58,707 nucleotides of DNA, taken from Candidatus Zhuqueibacterota bacterium (lineage in GTDB: Bacteria; Zhuqueibacterota; Zhuqueibacteria; Oceanimicrobiales; Oceanimicrobiaceae). Below are positions 43,701-51,390 of the stretch, piece by piece. Under the pieces are notes generated by a model. That model was not told the origin of the DNA, ran no database searches, and was given only the letters and a program-made list of their open reading frames with translations. Both the position numbers and the translations under genes were made by a program. Numbering within the stretch: the stretch's first letter is position 1; each line of letters starts with the position of its first letter. The DNA is taken from positions 1-58,707 of the forward strand of contig JAJDAF010000035.1 in NCBI GenBank assembly GCA_029261995.1. The letters run 5' to 3'.

Positions 43701-46263
43701 GCAAAATGTCGTTTTGAATAACGTGCTACCCGCATCTGTCTCGCCATCTAACTTTAGCCAGAATCCCACTCTGGTTTCGCGGGATTCATTGCAGTGGCAT
43801 TTTGGCTTTATGCGCCCGGGCACCTCGGTTTCCGTAAGATTTGATGCGACCGTCTCTACCACGCTTCCGGCTGGTATCAACCTGCTGACCAACGAAGCCT
43901 TGGTCGGCTCGGACCACCAGGATCAGGATCCTGCCAACAATCTGGCGGCGATAACGGTAACCAATTTGCCCCCCAGTGTGGATTTGAAGATGTCGCAATC
44001 GGTTTCCGCCACCACCACGATCTTGCTGGATGGAGAACCCGTTGATGCCGTCAAGGAAGGCGACACTTATGAATACCATCTAACTGTCACGAATGTAGGT
44101 GGGGGCACTGCCGCCGATATCAGCCTGTTCGATGTCATGCCACAGTTTGTGACGCCCGCTGATTTTGATATCACGCCATCGAGAACATCTGAAGATACGC
44201 TCTTCTGGCAATTTGACTCCCTTGAAACTCGCCAAACAATCGACATCAATTTCAGAGCCAGCGTCGTTGACCAGCTTCCGAGTTTTCCATTTGCGCTCCG
44301 AAACCTGGGCGAGGTTCATGCAGAACAGGACTCGAATCGTGTTAACAATCTTTCAGAGACAACCGTCTACGGCATCGCTAGAAACATCAGTCGGTTGCAG
44401 CCAACTGACATGTCGGTGACGCTGGTCGCGATTACGGATTCATTCAGGGTGGCTGACGGCGACACCTCGCAATTTGTACTGCGGGGGCAAACCTACTCCT
44501 ATCGGTTGACCGTCTCGAACAAAGGGCCGGTTTCGGCTCAGAATGTCATCCTTCGCAACATGCTGCCAAGGTCTGTAGCGACAGATAATTTCAGCCTTGC
44601 GCCGACGGTCGTCCATCAAGACTCCCTGGTATGGCAGCTCGGTTTCATGCGGCCGCAGACCTCCGTATCCATCGCATTCGATGCCACGGTGTCGCGGACG
44701 ATTCCCGCGGGTGTCAATCTGTTGACGAGTGAATCCAGCGTCGCCTCCGACAACCAGGACCCTGACCTGCAAAACAACGAAGCGGCAAATACGGTGATCA
44801 ACTTGCCGCCAAATGTTGATTTGCTAGTCTCGCAATCTGTCATTTCCGACACGACGATTCTTTTGGATGGTGAAACAGTCGAGGCTGTCAAGGAAGGCGA
44901 AATCTATGGGTACCGCTTGACCGTTGACAATCTCGGTGGCGGCACTGCGGTAGATATCACACTGCTTGATGTGCTGCCTGGTTTCGTGACGCCTGACAGC
45001 TTCAGCCTGGCGCCTTCACTGACAAATGCCGACACAATATTCTGGCTGCTCGATTCATTGGAGGCCGGGCAAAGCATCCAGATTGCTTTTAACGCCAGGG
45101 TGGCCGACGAACTGCCTGGCTTTCCCTATGAGTTGAAAAACATCAGTGAAGTGCAGGCAGCTCAGGACACCAACTTCACGAACAACCGGGCGGAAACCGA
45201 AATCTATGGCATCCTTCGGGACGCCGCACGATTGCAGCCAACGGACGTTGCTATCGCCATGGTTGCGCGCACAGACTCGTTTTCAGTCAGCGCCAACGAC
45301 ACCGCATGGTTTGCCAGGAGAGGAGAAACCTACTCGTACGAAGTCACCGTCTCGAACCTTGGTCCCGCCACCGCACAAGGAGTCAATGTACATGATTTTT
45401 TGCCGGACTGGGTGACCGCCGGTGAATTTCAAATCACCCCGGCCGAAACTAGCGACGATTCATTGATTTGGCGCCTCGGCTATATGCGCCCGAGTACGTC
45501 GCTCGCCTTCACTTTCGCGCTGACAGTCGCTGTTGATTCTCCGGATGGCATCAATCTTCTGGTGAATGACGCGTTGCTGACACTCGATAACATTGACCTG
45601 AACCCAGCAAATAATTCGGTTGTGGACACCGTGTTCAATGTAGCACGGCCCGCGGGTGGCGCTCTGCCTCTGCTTGAAGCGACGCCATCCTCAGTGCAAG
45701 TCGGGGACAGCATTACCATCCGGGTTCAGGTTCCGGTAGACAATCTCAGTTGGGATGTTTGGGCCTATTTTGCCAATGGCCAAATCGACTCGACCTACGC
45801 CAACGGATTCATTTCAGCAAACCGCCTTGAGCCAAAGCAATGGCTGACACTCACACCGCAATTCGGCGAGGCAAGGTTGTTCACTCTCGCCGAACGTGAA
45901 GAGATCGAGTTCGAAATTCGGACCGTGGACATTTTTGGAGATTTCCGGACCGCGCGGGCGGCAGTGATTGTGCAAAGTAGCAACAATATCGTCCTGGACC
46001 GGAATGTTTTTGCCGCCAGCCGCGAGAGCAATCTGGACATCCGGTTCAAGCTGAGTTCAAATCGCAACGCCAGGATCGATCTGTTTGACATAGCCGGATC
46101 GCATGTAGCCAAGCTGGCCGATGGTCCTTTCAACGCCGGCTGGAATACCTTGCCCTGGAATGGGCAGACATCTTCGGGTGAAAAAATCGGAAGTGGATTC
46201 TACATGATTACTATTCGCTCCAGCGGATTCTATTCTATGAAAAAAGTCATGGTAGTACGATGA
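40771..46263 (+). CDS. Giant VWA/DUF11-repeat surface protein with sorting domain
   Basis: The ATG is preferred over an in-frame TTG 42 bases upstream; 1830 residues. The signal peptide ends near LHAQ after FACFLALLTLISS. A von Willebrand A domain (about 150-330) has an intact MIDAS motif, DVSSSM, and VYTDGQDN. A first DUF11-type domain (about 370-505) precedes four tandem units of exactly 279 residues, each of two DUF11-like beta-sandwiches (for example VDAVKEGETYxYHLxVxNLGGG, then GETYSYRxTVSNxGPVxAQNV). The end carries a beta domain and a FlgD/T9SS-type C-terminal domain (ARIDLFDIAGSHVAKLADG, GSGFYMITI). It is an adhesin-like surface protein. Its stop overlaps the start of the PorV-OmpA gene (ATGA), so the two are made together. 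Confidence 0.88.
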   Translation: MLLTHIILCSDQQWLAVAKSRFFVHRFACFLALLTLISSTQNLHAQESVTVGVSNIAVDGEFSLRGFKGSFPYPVLSTVSVVDKNGNPVVGLAHSERWVRPNDLAEIGLPVREIWQPLFEYHRDNPSVPTKQNLYDQVPGPIFTEVKETTRLPSSSMLIMDVSSSMQAEIDDAKNGARLFVDLMRPFDQTGIIQFADSIKAFQSLTNDKTQLQSVIDATTLGKGTALLDAVFAGIRATETAAGRRVIIVYTDGQDNISKVGPTSVINEANANNTTIFTIAIGNESTEDILQKIAVRTGGLFFKVGSAAEMIEIYGRLSTLIRSFYLIAHSSPDPARNGTWRVVDISVNTPDYLGNATGEYLVPGVKRPATDLAMNLVAVTDSITIIGSDTVGAVAPGKTYKYRLEIHNLGVSPSDSVQLVHFLPDSVTLISTSKPPGFARDRILTWQFPQVQANSMTSVDVTCQLVEDLPEELLTLPSLAALTAANDSFFGNNIDRDTVLVVIPPPPPPPNTDLQVKQSANVDTSIVLDGNSVDAVKEGETFGYQLEVTNIGRGKAFDVTLYDILPEFVSARDFSLSPTSIIEDTVFWQFDSLEAGEVVEISYNARVADELPGFPFEMMNISDVKADQDTNEVNNSATTTVYGIARDVSRLQATDLAVTISAQADSFTIEGADTSWFALAGDTYTYRLTISNLGPVAAQNVLLGNLLPGPVSVGNFSLSPSESLRDSLTWQLGFMRPQTSISLTFDATVSVTIPAGINILQSRAHVVSDNDELDPANNTDANIVTNLPPNVDLQMLQSVKASTQILLDGEPVDAVKEGETYSYHLKVQNLGGGTVADVSVYNILPEFVTATSFDLEPASLSADTVFWNFDSLEIGREIDISFSVVVTDQLPSFPFELVNVSEVHALQDTNSVNNSARTSVHGIASDISRLQPTDVAATAFVKTRSFTVSGADTSWFVLRGETYSYRVTVSNNGPVAAQNVVLNNVLPASVSPSNFSQNPTLVSRDSLQWHFGFMRPGTSVSVRFDATVSTTLPAGINLLTNEALVGSDHQDQDPANNLAAITVTNLPPSVDLKMSQSVSATTTILLDGEPVDAVKEGDTYEYHLTVTNVGGGTAADISLFDVMPQFVTPADFDITPSRTSEDTLFWQFDSLETRQTIDINFRASVVDQLPSFPFALRNLGEVHAEQDSNRVNNLSETTVYGIARNISRLQPTDMSVTLVAITDSFRVADGDTSQFVLRGQTYSYRLTVSNKGPVSAQNVILRNMLPRSVATDNFSLAPTVVHQDSLVWQLGFMRPQTSVSIAFDATVSRTIPAGVNLLTSESSVASDNQDPDLQNNEAANTVINLPPNVDLLVSQSVISDTTILLDGETVEAVKEGEIYGYRLTVDNLGGGTAVDITLLDVLPGFVTPDSFSLAPSLTNADTIFWLLDSLEAGQSIQIAFNARVADELPGFPYELKNISEVQAAQDTNFTNNRAETEIYGILRDAARLQPTDVAIAMVARTDSFSVSANDTAWFARRGETYSYEVTVSNLGPATAQGVNVHDFLPDWVTAGEFQITPAETSDDSLIWRLGYMRPSTSLAFTFALTVAVDSPDGINLLVNDALLTLDNIDLNPANNSVVDTVFNVARPAGGALPLLEATPSSVQVGDSITIRVQVPVDNLSWDVWAYFANGQIDSTYANGFISANRLEPKQWLTLTPQFGEARLFTLAEREEIEFEIRTVDIFGDFRTARAAVIVQSSNNIVLDRNVFAASRESNLDIRFKLSSNRNARIDLFDIAGSHVAKLADGPFNAGWNTLPWNGQTSSGEKIGSGFYMITIRSSGFYSMKKVMVVR
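42301..45648 (+). repeat. Four 837-bp coding repeats (2 x DUF11 per unit)
   Basis: Homologous positions (codons for V/T-D-L after PP/PPP-N) fall at 42304, 43141, 43978 and 44815, each exactly 837 bases (279 codons) apart. The units have diverged clearly in DNA while keeping length, which indicates old duplications under selection for a fixed module length. Confidence 0.9.
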
Positions 46264-49205
46264 TCAATACTACAAACAGCCACCGGGTTCTCATCTTAGC
46301 GGCTTGCATTTGCGTTTTCGCGCAGAGCCAGCTTTCGGGTCAGGTTCGCTCCGGCCTCGGCTACCTCAAACTTACTCCAGGTGCACGACAGGTTGGTATG
46401 GCGGGCTCCATGACCGGCAACCTCGACTATACAGATTCATTTTATGCGAATCCGGCAGCAACCGGCTTCATGCGGGAATGGCAATGGTCGGCAACCTACA
46501 CAAGCTGGATTTCCGATGTCTACAACGCTTCTCTCTTGTATGGCCGAAGGGTGCGAACACCCTGGAGCCGGTCCAATAAGCTTGTGCTGGGCGCCAGCTA
46601 TCTTGGCATTCGCGAGTTCGACAGTTCAGACGGAGCTGGATTGCCAGTTTCCGGAAACAATTTTCTCGCCACTATGAGTTACGGATTGCCCGTCAGCTTC
46701 ATCTCCCGCCGGGTGTCACTTGGCGGCAATGTAAAATACTTTCGCTCTGAACTTGCCGGCTTTGATGCCAATGCAATCATATTTGATGCCGGCCTGCTCT
46801 ACAAGACACGCCGGTTCCGCTTTCTGAAAGCGGCCGCGGGTTTTCTTGACGATGCCATCCTTTCCGCCGGTCTTTCTCTGGCAAACATTGGACGCGATAT
46901 CACCTTTCTTTCGGAAAGCACCCCTCTGCCACGCATTTTGCGAGCAGGAGTCGCGTTGAACTTCGGCACGCACCGCGGTCTGCAGTGGAGCCTGGCAACC
47001 GACTATCACAAGGTGAGGGATGAGACTGGATTTATCTCCTTGGGCGCTGAGTTGTCGTGGAGTCAATTGCTAGCGGTCCGGTGGGGATACAGTTTCGAAG
47101 AAAACCTGCTCGGAAATTTTACCTTCGGCGCCAGCATGAGCCTGGATGACCGCTATTCTCCGGTCAAGCATACCTTGCCCGGCCGCAACAACTCGCTCAG
47201 GGTCGATATCGCCGCCAACCAGAAATCCAATTTGACCTCGGCGCCATTTCACGGCAGCGTCTCGCAATTCCCAATCGCTCCAGAACGCTTCGACATCGTT
47301 AGCCCCAACCGGGAAATTATCCATGGCGATTCCCTTGTCTTGCGCTGGCGCGACTCTGTGGACCGCGACCTGTACGACAATGTCAGCTACTGGGTAATCA
47401 TTGACTCAGATAGCTTGAAAGTTGCCGAAATCGCTGAACGGGCCCGCAATGCAGGTGAGCCTGTCTTCGATTATCTCAGCGGCAACGGCACCCTTGAGGT
47501 CAGCCAACAGCTCTCAACCACGGAATTTGTTCTCAGCGAACTCTCCGGCGGCAGTCACTACTGGTGTGTCCTGGCATTTGACAAAGACAGGCACGTGCGC
47601 GTCGCCACCATGAAGACAGAAGATGTCGTGCGCTTCGATGTCACGGTGCCAGACCTGCGCATCACCTCAATCCAATTTGGTTACAGCCCCTGGATAACCC
47701 AGGACGACACCCAGGGCATTTTGAAATTCAAGGTCAAGAATGTTGGCGAAAGAGCTTCAGAGGGCTATCAACTCGCGGTGTTCGATTCGTCTCGCATTCA
47801 ACTCTCGAGCACATCCGGAACTCCGGGAATCGATGAAATGGCCATGAAACTGCTGGGCCGGATTGCGATTCCAGACTCGGAACCGGGTGCGGTCGCAACA
47901 GTCAATTTCGAATGGCGTGCCACCGAACAGGGCCGACACCGCATCGTTGGTGAGATTGTCCCGCCGGGAATCACCGCTGACGAAGATTCAGCACCGCACA
48001 GACTGGCGGAGTCATTCTACACCATCCCGAAAGGCACATTTGCAACCTACGACACCGTGCTGACACAGGCCGTCACCAACACCAGCTACGAATTGCCCTA
48101 TGTCGGCCGCGTGTTTTTCGATTCAACTTCCTCAGAGGTCAACGCCCGATATACTCGTAACTGGATCGTTGAGCCGCTTCTGGCTACTCTGGCCAATCGG
48201 CTTCGGGCAAATCCTTCGCTGACCATAGAACTCGAAGGCACGGCGGATTCGAACTCAGGTGAACTCGACTATGACATCGCGATTCAACGAGCTGTAGCTG
48301 TACGCGACACCTTGATCCGGCTTGGCGTTAACCGCGAGCAACTTGACGTGCTACCGGGTGTGGTTTTGCCGCAAAGGAAGCTACCGAAAGATATGGTGGA
48401 TTCACAGCGACTGCTGCAGGAACGCAGGCGGGTCGAGATCAAAGTCAATGAGGCCACAGAGCGCGAGCTTTTTGCCCCGCTGAGAACTCATTTCAACGAA
48501 CGCATTATTTCACCGGTGAATTTCTTTGCCAGGGTCGCCAGTGTGCTGCCATTGCAGAATGGCAATGTCCTGGTCCAGGCGGATGGGCTGCTGGAATCCG
48601 TCAACATCCACGGCGTGCTCGGTGGAGTCAACCTCGATGAGAGTATTCTCTGGGAGTACCACCAGACCAGCATCAATGAAAATGAAGATTGGCAAAACAC
48701 CGACGCAGATTACAGTCTCGAACTGACCGACTCGCTCGGACGGCACTTCAAGACACAGCCGAAGACTGTTTTCCTCGAGACAAAATCCAGCAACCGCCAA
48801 CGGATGTACGTTGGCATCGCGAAGTTCGGCGTTGCTGAGCCGCTCTACAGCTTCTACTGGGACAATCTCATGATGCGTGTTCCGAAGCTTCTGAAGAAGA
48901 AAGACACACGGCTGCGTTTTGTCGGTCATGCCTGCGCAATTGGTCCCGAAGCGATCAACATGACGCTTTCGAAAAGGCGAGGATTGCTATTTTACAAACG
49001 CTTTCTGGCTGATGTCGAAACACGTTACCCTGAACTGGCAGGCAGCATCATCGAACGAGTCGATCGGCCGGAAGGGTTTGGCGAGACCCAGCCATTCTCC
49101 TTCAAAGGGCGCAAAGGTGAAGTCTTCCTGCTCGGTGACAATGCACTGCCCGGCGGCCGACAGCTCAATCGTCGGATTATGGCAGTCATTTATTCAGCTG
49201 AATAG
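46260..49205 (+). CDS. PorV/PorQ-like barrel fused to two OmpA-like domains
   Basis: The protein has 981 residues and a signal peptide ending near LSGQ. Residues about 27-300 are of the PorV/PorQ (UPF0164) outer-membrane barrel type, with the hallmark LGYLKLTPGARQVGMAGS and DSFYANPAATGF. Fibronectin/CARDB-like sandwiches follow (DLRITSIQFGYSPWI, LKFKVKNVGERASEGYQ). An OmpA-like domain (about 615-735) contains GRVFFDSTSS, IELEGTADSNSGELDYDIA and RRVEIKV; a second OmpA-like segment near the end contains RLRFVGHACAIGPEAIN and LNRRIMAVIY. PorV-type barrels shuttle sorting-domain cargo in type IX secretion, and OmpA domains bind peptidoglycan. It probably exports or anchors the protein encoded directly upstream. 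Confidence 0.82.
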   Translation: MINTTNSHRVLILAACICVFAQSQLSGQVRSGLGYLKLTPGARQVGMAGSMTGNLDYTDSFYANPAATGFMREWQWSATYTSWISDVYNASLLYGRRVRTPWSRSNKLVLGASYLGIREFDSSDGAGLPVSGNNFLATMSYGLPVSFISRRVSLGGNVKYFRSELAGFDANAIIFDAGLLYKTRRFRFLKAAAGFLDDAILSAGLSLANIGRDITFLSESTPLPRILRAGVALNFGTHRGLQWSLATDYHKVRDETGFISLGAELSWSQLLAVRWGYSFEENLLGNFTFGASMSLDDRYSPVKHTLPGRNNSLRVDIAANQKSNLTSAPFHGSVSQFPIAPERFDIVSPNREIIHGDSLVLRWRDSVDRDLYDNVSYWVIIDSDSLKVAEIAERARNAGEPVFDYLSGNGTLEVSQQLSTTEFVLSELSGGSHYWCVLAFDKDRHVRVATMKTEDVVRFDVTVPDLRITSIQFGYSPWITQDDTQGILKFKVKNVGERASEGYQLAVFDSSRIQLSSTSGTPGIDEMAMKLLGRIAIPDSEPGAVATVNFEWRATEQGRHRIVGEIVPPGITADEDSAPHRLAESFYTIPKGTFATYDTVLTQAVTNTSYELPYVGRVFFDSTSSEVNARYTRNWIVEPLLATLANRLRANPSLTIELEGTADSNSGELDYDIAIQRAVAVRDTLIRLGVNREQLDVLPGVVLPQRKLPKDMVDSQRLLQERRRVEIKVNEATERELFAPLRTHFNERIISPVNFFARVASVLPLQNGNVLVQADGLLESVNIHGVLGGVNLDESILWEYHQTSINENEDWQNTDADYSLELTDSLGRHFKTQPKTVFLETKSSNRQRMYVGIAKFGVAEPLYSFYWDNLMMRVPKLLKKKDTRLRFVGHACAIGPEAINMTLSKRRGLLFYKRFLADVETRYPELAGSIIERVDRPEGFGETQPFSFKGRKGEVFLLGDNALPGGRQLNRRIMAVIYSAE

Positions 49206-49459
49206 ACCAGACACCACGGATTCTCAGGCTGTCGGCATGGCGCTCTGCCGTGCCGGTGGTCGTCCGAATCCGCCTACCCGACACGCCCACGACTATCTCC
49301 TTGACTTATCTTTTTTAGCTCGCTATCTTCCCTGCACAACTTGCTTCACCTTCTGAAGCTGGCAAATCGCAGCATTGGCCTTTTCGAAGCGACTCCAGAC
49401 ACATGCCGGCTTAGAGATTGAGCAACCAGATCCGAACGACTAGTGAGGAGTAGTAGCAC

Positions 49460-49816
49460 ATGCCAACAAAAAAAGTAGACTGGTACTACCATCGCAACGG
49501 CTGAACGAGCTGTGTCAGAACGCAAGAGTTTCTTGCGCAGGAAAACATCGAGGTCGCTGAGCAGCAAAGCGCTTCAAGAAAGCTGCAGGCTGCCGATGCT
49601 TTGCAGTTGCTTTCCGGCGTTGACCACCTTTACATCAGCAAAGGGAAAAAAACTACCCATTTTGACTTGAGAACAGAAAGGCCTGACAACGACACGTTGC
49701 TGCAGCACATGCTCGGCCCAACCGGAAACCTGCGCGCACCGTGTGTACGTGTGGGTGGCGCCATCCTGGTTGGCTTTGGCGCGGACGCTTACGAAGAAGT
49801 GTTTGGCCAAGCCTGA
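49460..49816 (+). CDS. Candidate selenoprotein, ArsC/glutaredoxin-like UxxC protein
   Basis: GAGGAG lies 9 bases before the ATG. Reading gives MPTKKVDWYYHRNG-TGA-TSCVRTQEFLAQENIEV and then stays open to a normal stop, 118 residues in all. The TGA (49502-49504) sits exactly where ArsC/Spx/glutaredoxin-like proteins have the first Cys of CxxC (G-C-T-S-C), so the motif would be U-T-S-C. The C-terminal half has the cis-Pro loop LRAPCVRVGGAILVGFG of the thioredoxin fold. A 7-bp perfect hairpin lies 16 bases after the TGA. The part after the TGA has good coding character, which argues against a dead gene. It should be a cytoplasmic redox protein. Sec insertion needs selA-D elsewhere in the genome. 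Confidence 0.8.
49505..49540 (+). promoter_or_regulatory. Putative bacterial SECIS hairpin
   Basis: CGCAAGA (49521-49527) and TCTTGCG (49531-49537) form a perfect 7-bp stem with the loop GTT. The apical loop begins 23 bases after the TGA, inside the range known for bacterial SECIS elements, and its first loop base is G followed by T, as required for SelB binding in the E. coli model. The element lies within the coding sequence, as bacterial SECIS elements do. Confidence 0.65.
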
Positions 49817-49838
49817 TGATCAATAACCTACACCGAAA

Positions 49839-51026
49839 ATGATACGACCTACCTTAAAGCAAGTCGCGAGTCTCAGCCTTGGCACGCTGGCTGTTTCAGC
49901 GATTGTGACATTGCTGCTTGGCCCCGGACTGCTTGACAGCAGTTCCAACCGAGTGAGCACAACCCAAAAGCAGGCGGTCCCGGACTCTGTGCGCTCGCTC
50001 CACTCCAGCTTGTGGGTCGCTGACTTACACTGCGACGCTCTGCTCTGGAACCGCGATTTGCTGAGCAGACACGCGCACGGCCACGTTGACTTACCGCGAA
50101 TGACAGACGGTAACTTTGCCTTGCAGGTGTTTACCGTCGTCTCAAAAACTCCATTTGGCCTGAACTTCGAGCAGAATGACGACGATTCAGACATGATTAC
50201 GCTGGCTGCTATCCTGCAGAGGTGGCCGGTGCGAACCTGGTTCAGCTTGCGCCAACGCGCACTCTATCAAGCAGACAAACTGCGTGAGTTCGCAGCACGT
50301 TCGGATGGCGGTCTGGTCGTCATCGAGAGCAAAACAGACCTGCGACTGTTTTCAGAGCGTCGCGCAAAGGGTGACTCCGTCATTGCGGGTTTGTTGGGGA
50401 TCGAAGGGGCGCAGGTGTTGGAGGGAGATGTTTCCAATGTCCAGGTCCTGTTCGATGCCGGGTTCAGAATGATGGCGCCCACCCACTTTTTTGATACGGA
50501 ATTGGCCGGTTCAGCACATGGCGTAAACAAGGGCGGGCTAACCCGGCTCGGCAAACAAATGGTCCGCGAGATGGAACGCCTAGGCATGTTGCTGGACCTG
50601 GCGCACGCTTCTCCGAAAGCCATCAAAGATGTCTTAGAAATTGCCACCAGGCCGGTCCTGGTCTCGCACTCCGGGGTAAAGGCAACTTGCGACAACACGC
50701 GCAACCTAAGTGATGAGCAGCTCATGGGAATTGCCGCCACCGGTGGCATTATCGGAATCGCCTTCTTCTCACAGGCGACATGCGGCGACGATCTCGCTGC
50801 CGTCGCAAAAGCTATCCGTTACACCGCCGACCTGGTCGGTGTTGAGCATGTCGCACTCGGCTCTGATTTTGATGGCGCCGTTGCAACTCCCATCGATGCG
50901 GCGGGCATGGCGTCGCTGACCGGCGCTCTGCTGCAGACAGGCTTCAGCAAGCCTGAAATCCGGCTGATCATGGGTGAAAATGTCCGGCGGCTACTGCTGC
51001 AACTGTTGCCAGAGGCATACAAATAG
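49839..51026 (+). CDS. Peptidase M19 (membrane dipeptidase family)
   Basis: The protein has 395 residues with an N-terminal signal/anchor (LGTLAVSAIVTLLLG). Zinc-site motifs are DLHCDALL (H-x-D), IEGAQ (bridging Glu), LDLAHAS, VLVSHSG and ALGSDFDG, as in renal dipeptidase-type enzymes. It hydrolyses dipeptides, including D-amino-acid-containing ones, probably in the periplasm. It begins 22 bases after the candidate selenoprotein, so they may be co-transcribed. Confidence 0.9.
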   Translation: MIRPTLKQVASLSLGTLAVSAIVTLLLGPGLLDSSSNRVSTTQKQAVPDSVRSLHSSLWVADLHCDALLWNRDLLSRHAHGHVDLPRMTDGNFALQVFTVVSKTPFGLNFEQNDDDSDMITLAAILQRWPVRTWFSLRQRALYQADKLREFAARSDGGLVVIESKTDLRLFSERRAKGDSVIAGLLGIEGAQVLEGDVSNVQVLFDAGFRMMAPTHFFDTELAGSAHGVNKGGLTRLGKQMVREMERLGMLLDLAHASPKAIKDVLEIATRPVLVSHSGVKATCDNTRNLSDEQLMGIAATGGIIGIAFFSQATCGDDLAAVAKAIRYTADLVGVEHVALGSDFDGAVATPIDAAGMASLTGALLQTGFSKPEIRLIMGENVRRLLLQLLPEAYK

Positions 51027-51390
51027 TTGTCTGACAATCCTGCTTTCTGAAACGCAGAACAATCCCTGCAAAGATGTAACCATCTTTTCTGCTCACAAGC
51101 ACATCCCAGATCAAAATCTCCGTAGTCATTGGCCGGCGACAAACGGACCAGGCAGTGCGACTCCTGCACACGACGCTTTTGCCTGGACTGCTATCCGAGC
51201 CTCTCGGCGGTGGGCCCCAGCCGTACGTTATCCGCGGTGTAAACGAGCAGAGTAGAAACGGCTGCCGCGAAAGTGGAATGCCACAGACTGTTTGGTTGTT
51301 GCAAGTTGGATGTCTGTTTTCTGGAATAGTCTGTCTGATAGATCCGTTTCAGGCTTCGACACGCAGACTGAACTAACCCAACGAGGAACC
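51027..51390. other. Intergenic stretch before the barrel gene
   Basis: These 364 bases show no supported gene, repeat or palindrome. They presumably contain the promoter of the DsbD-like/barrel gene. Confidence 0.45.

Noticed and set aside
49601-49816. Short 71-codon gene as the complete product
   Set aside because: It has no ribosome site at its ATG and is in frame with an upstream start. It is the C-terminal part of the TGA-containing gene that begins at 49460.
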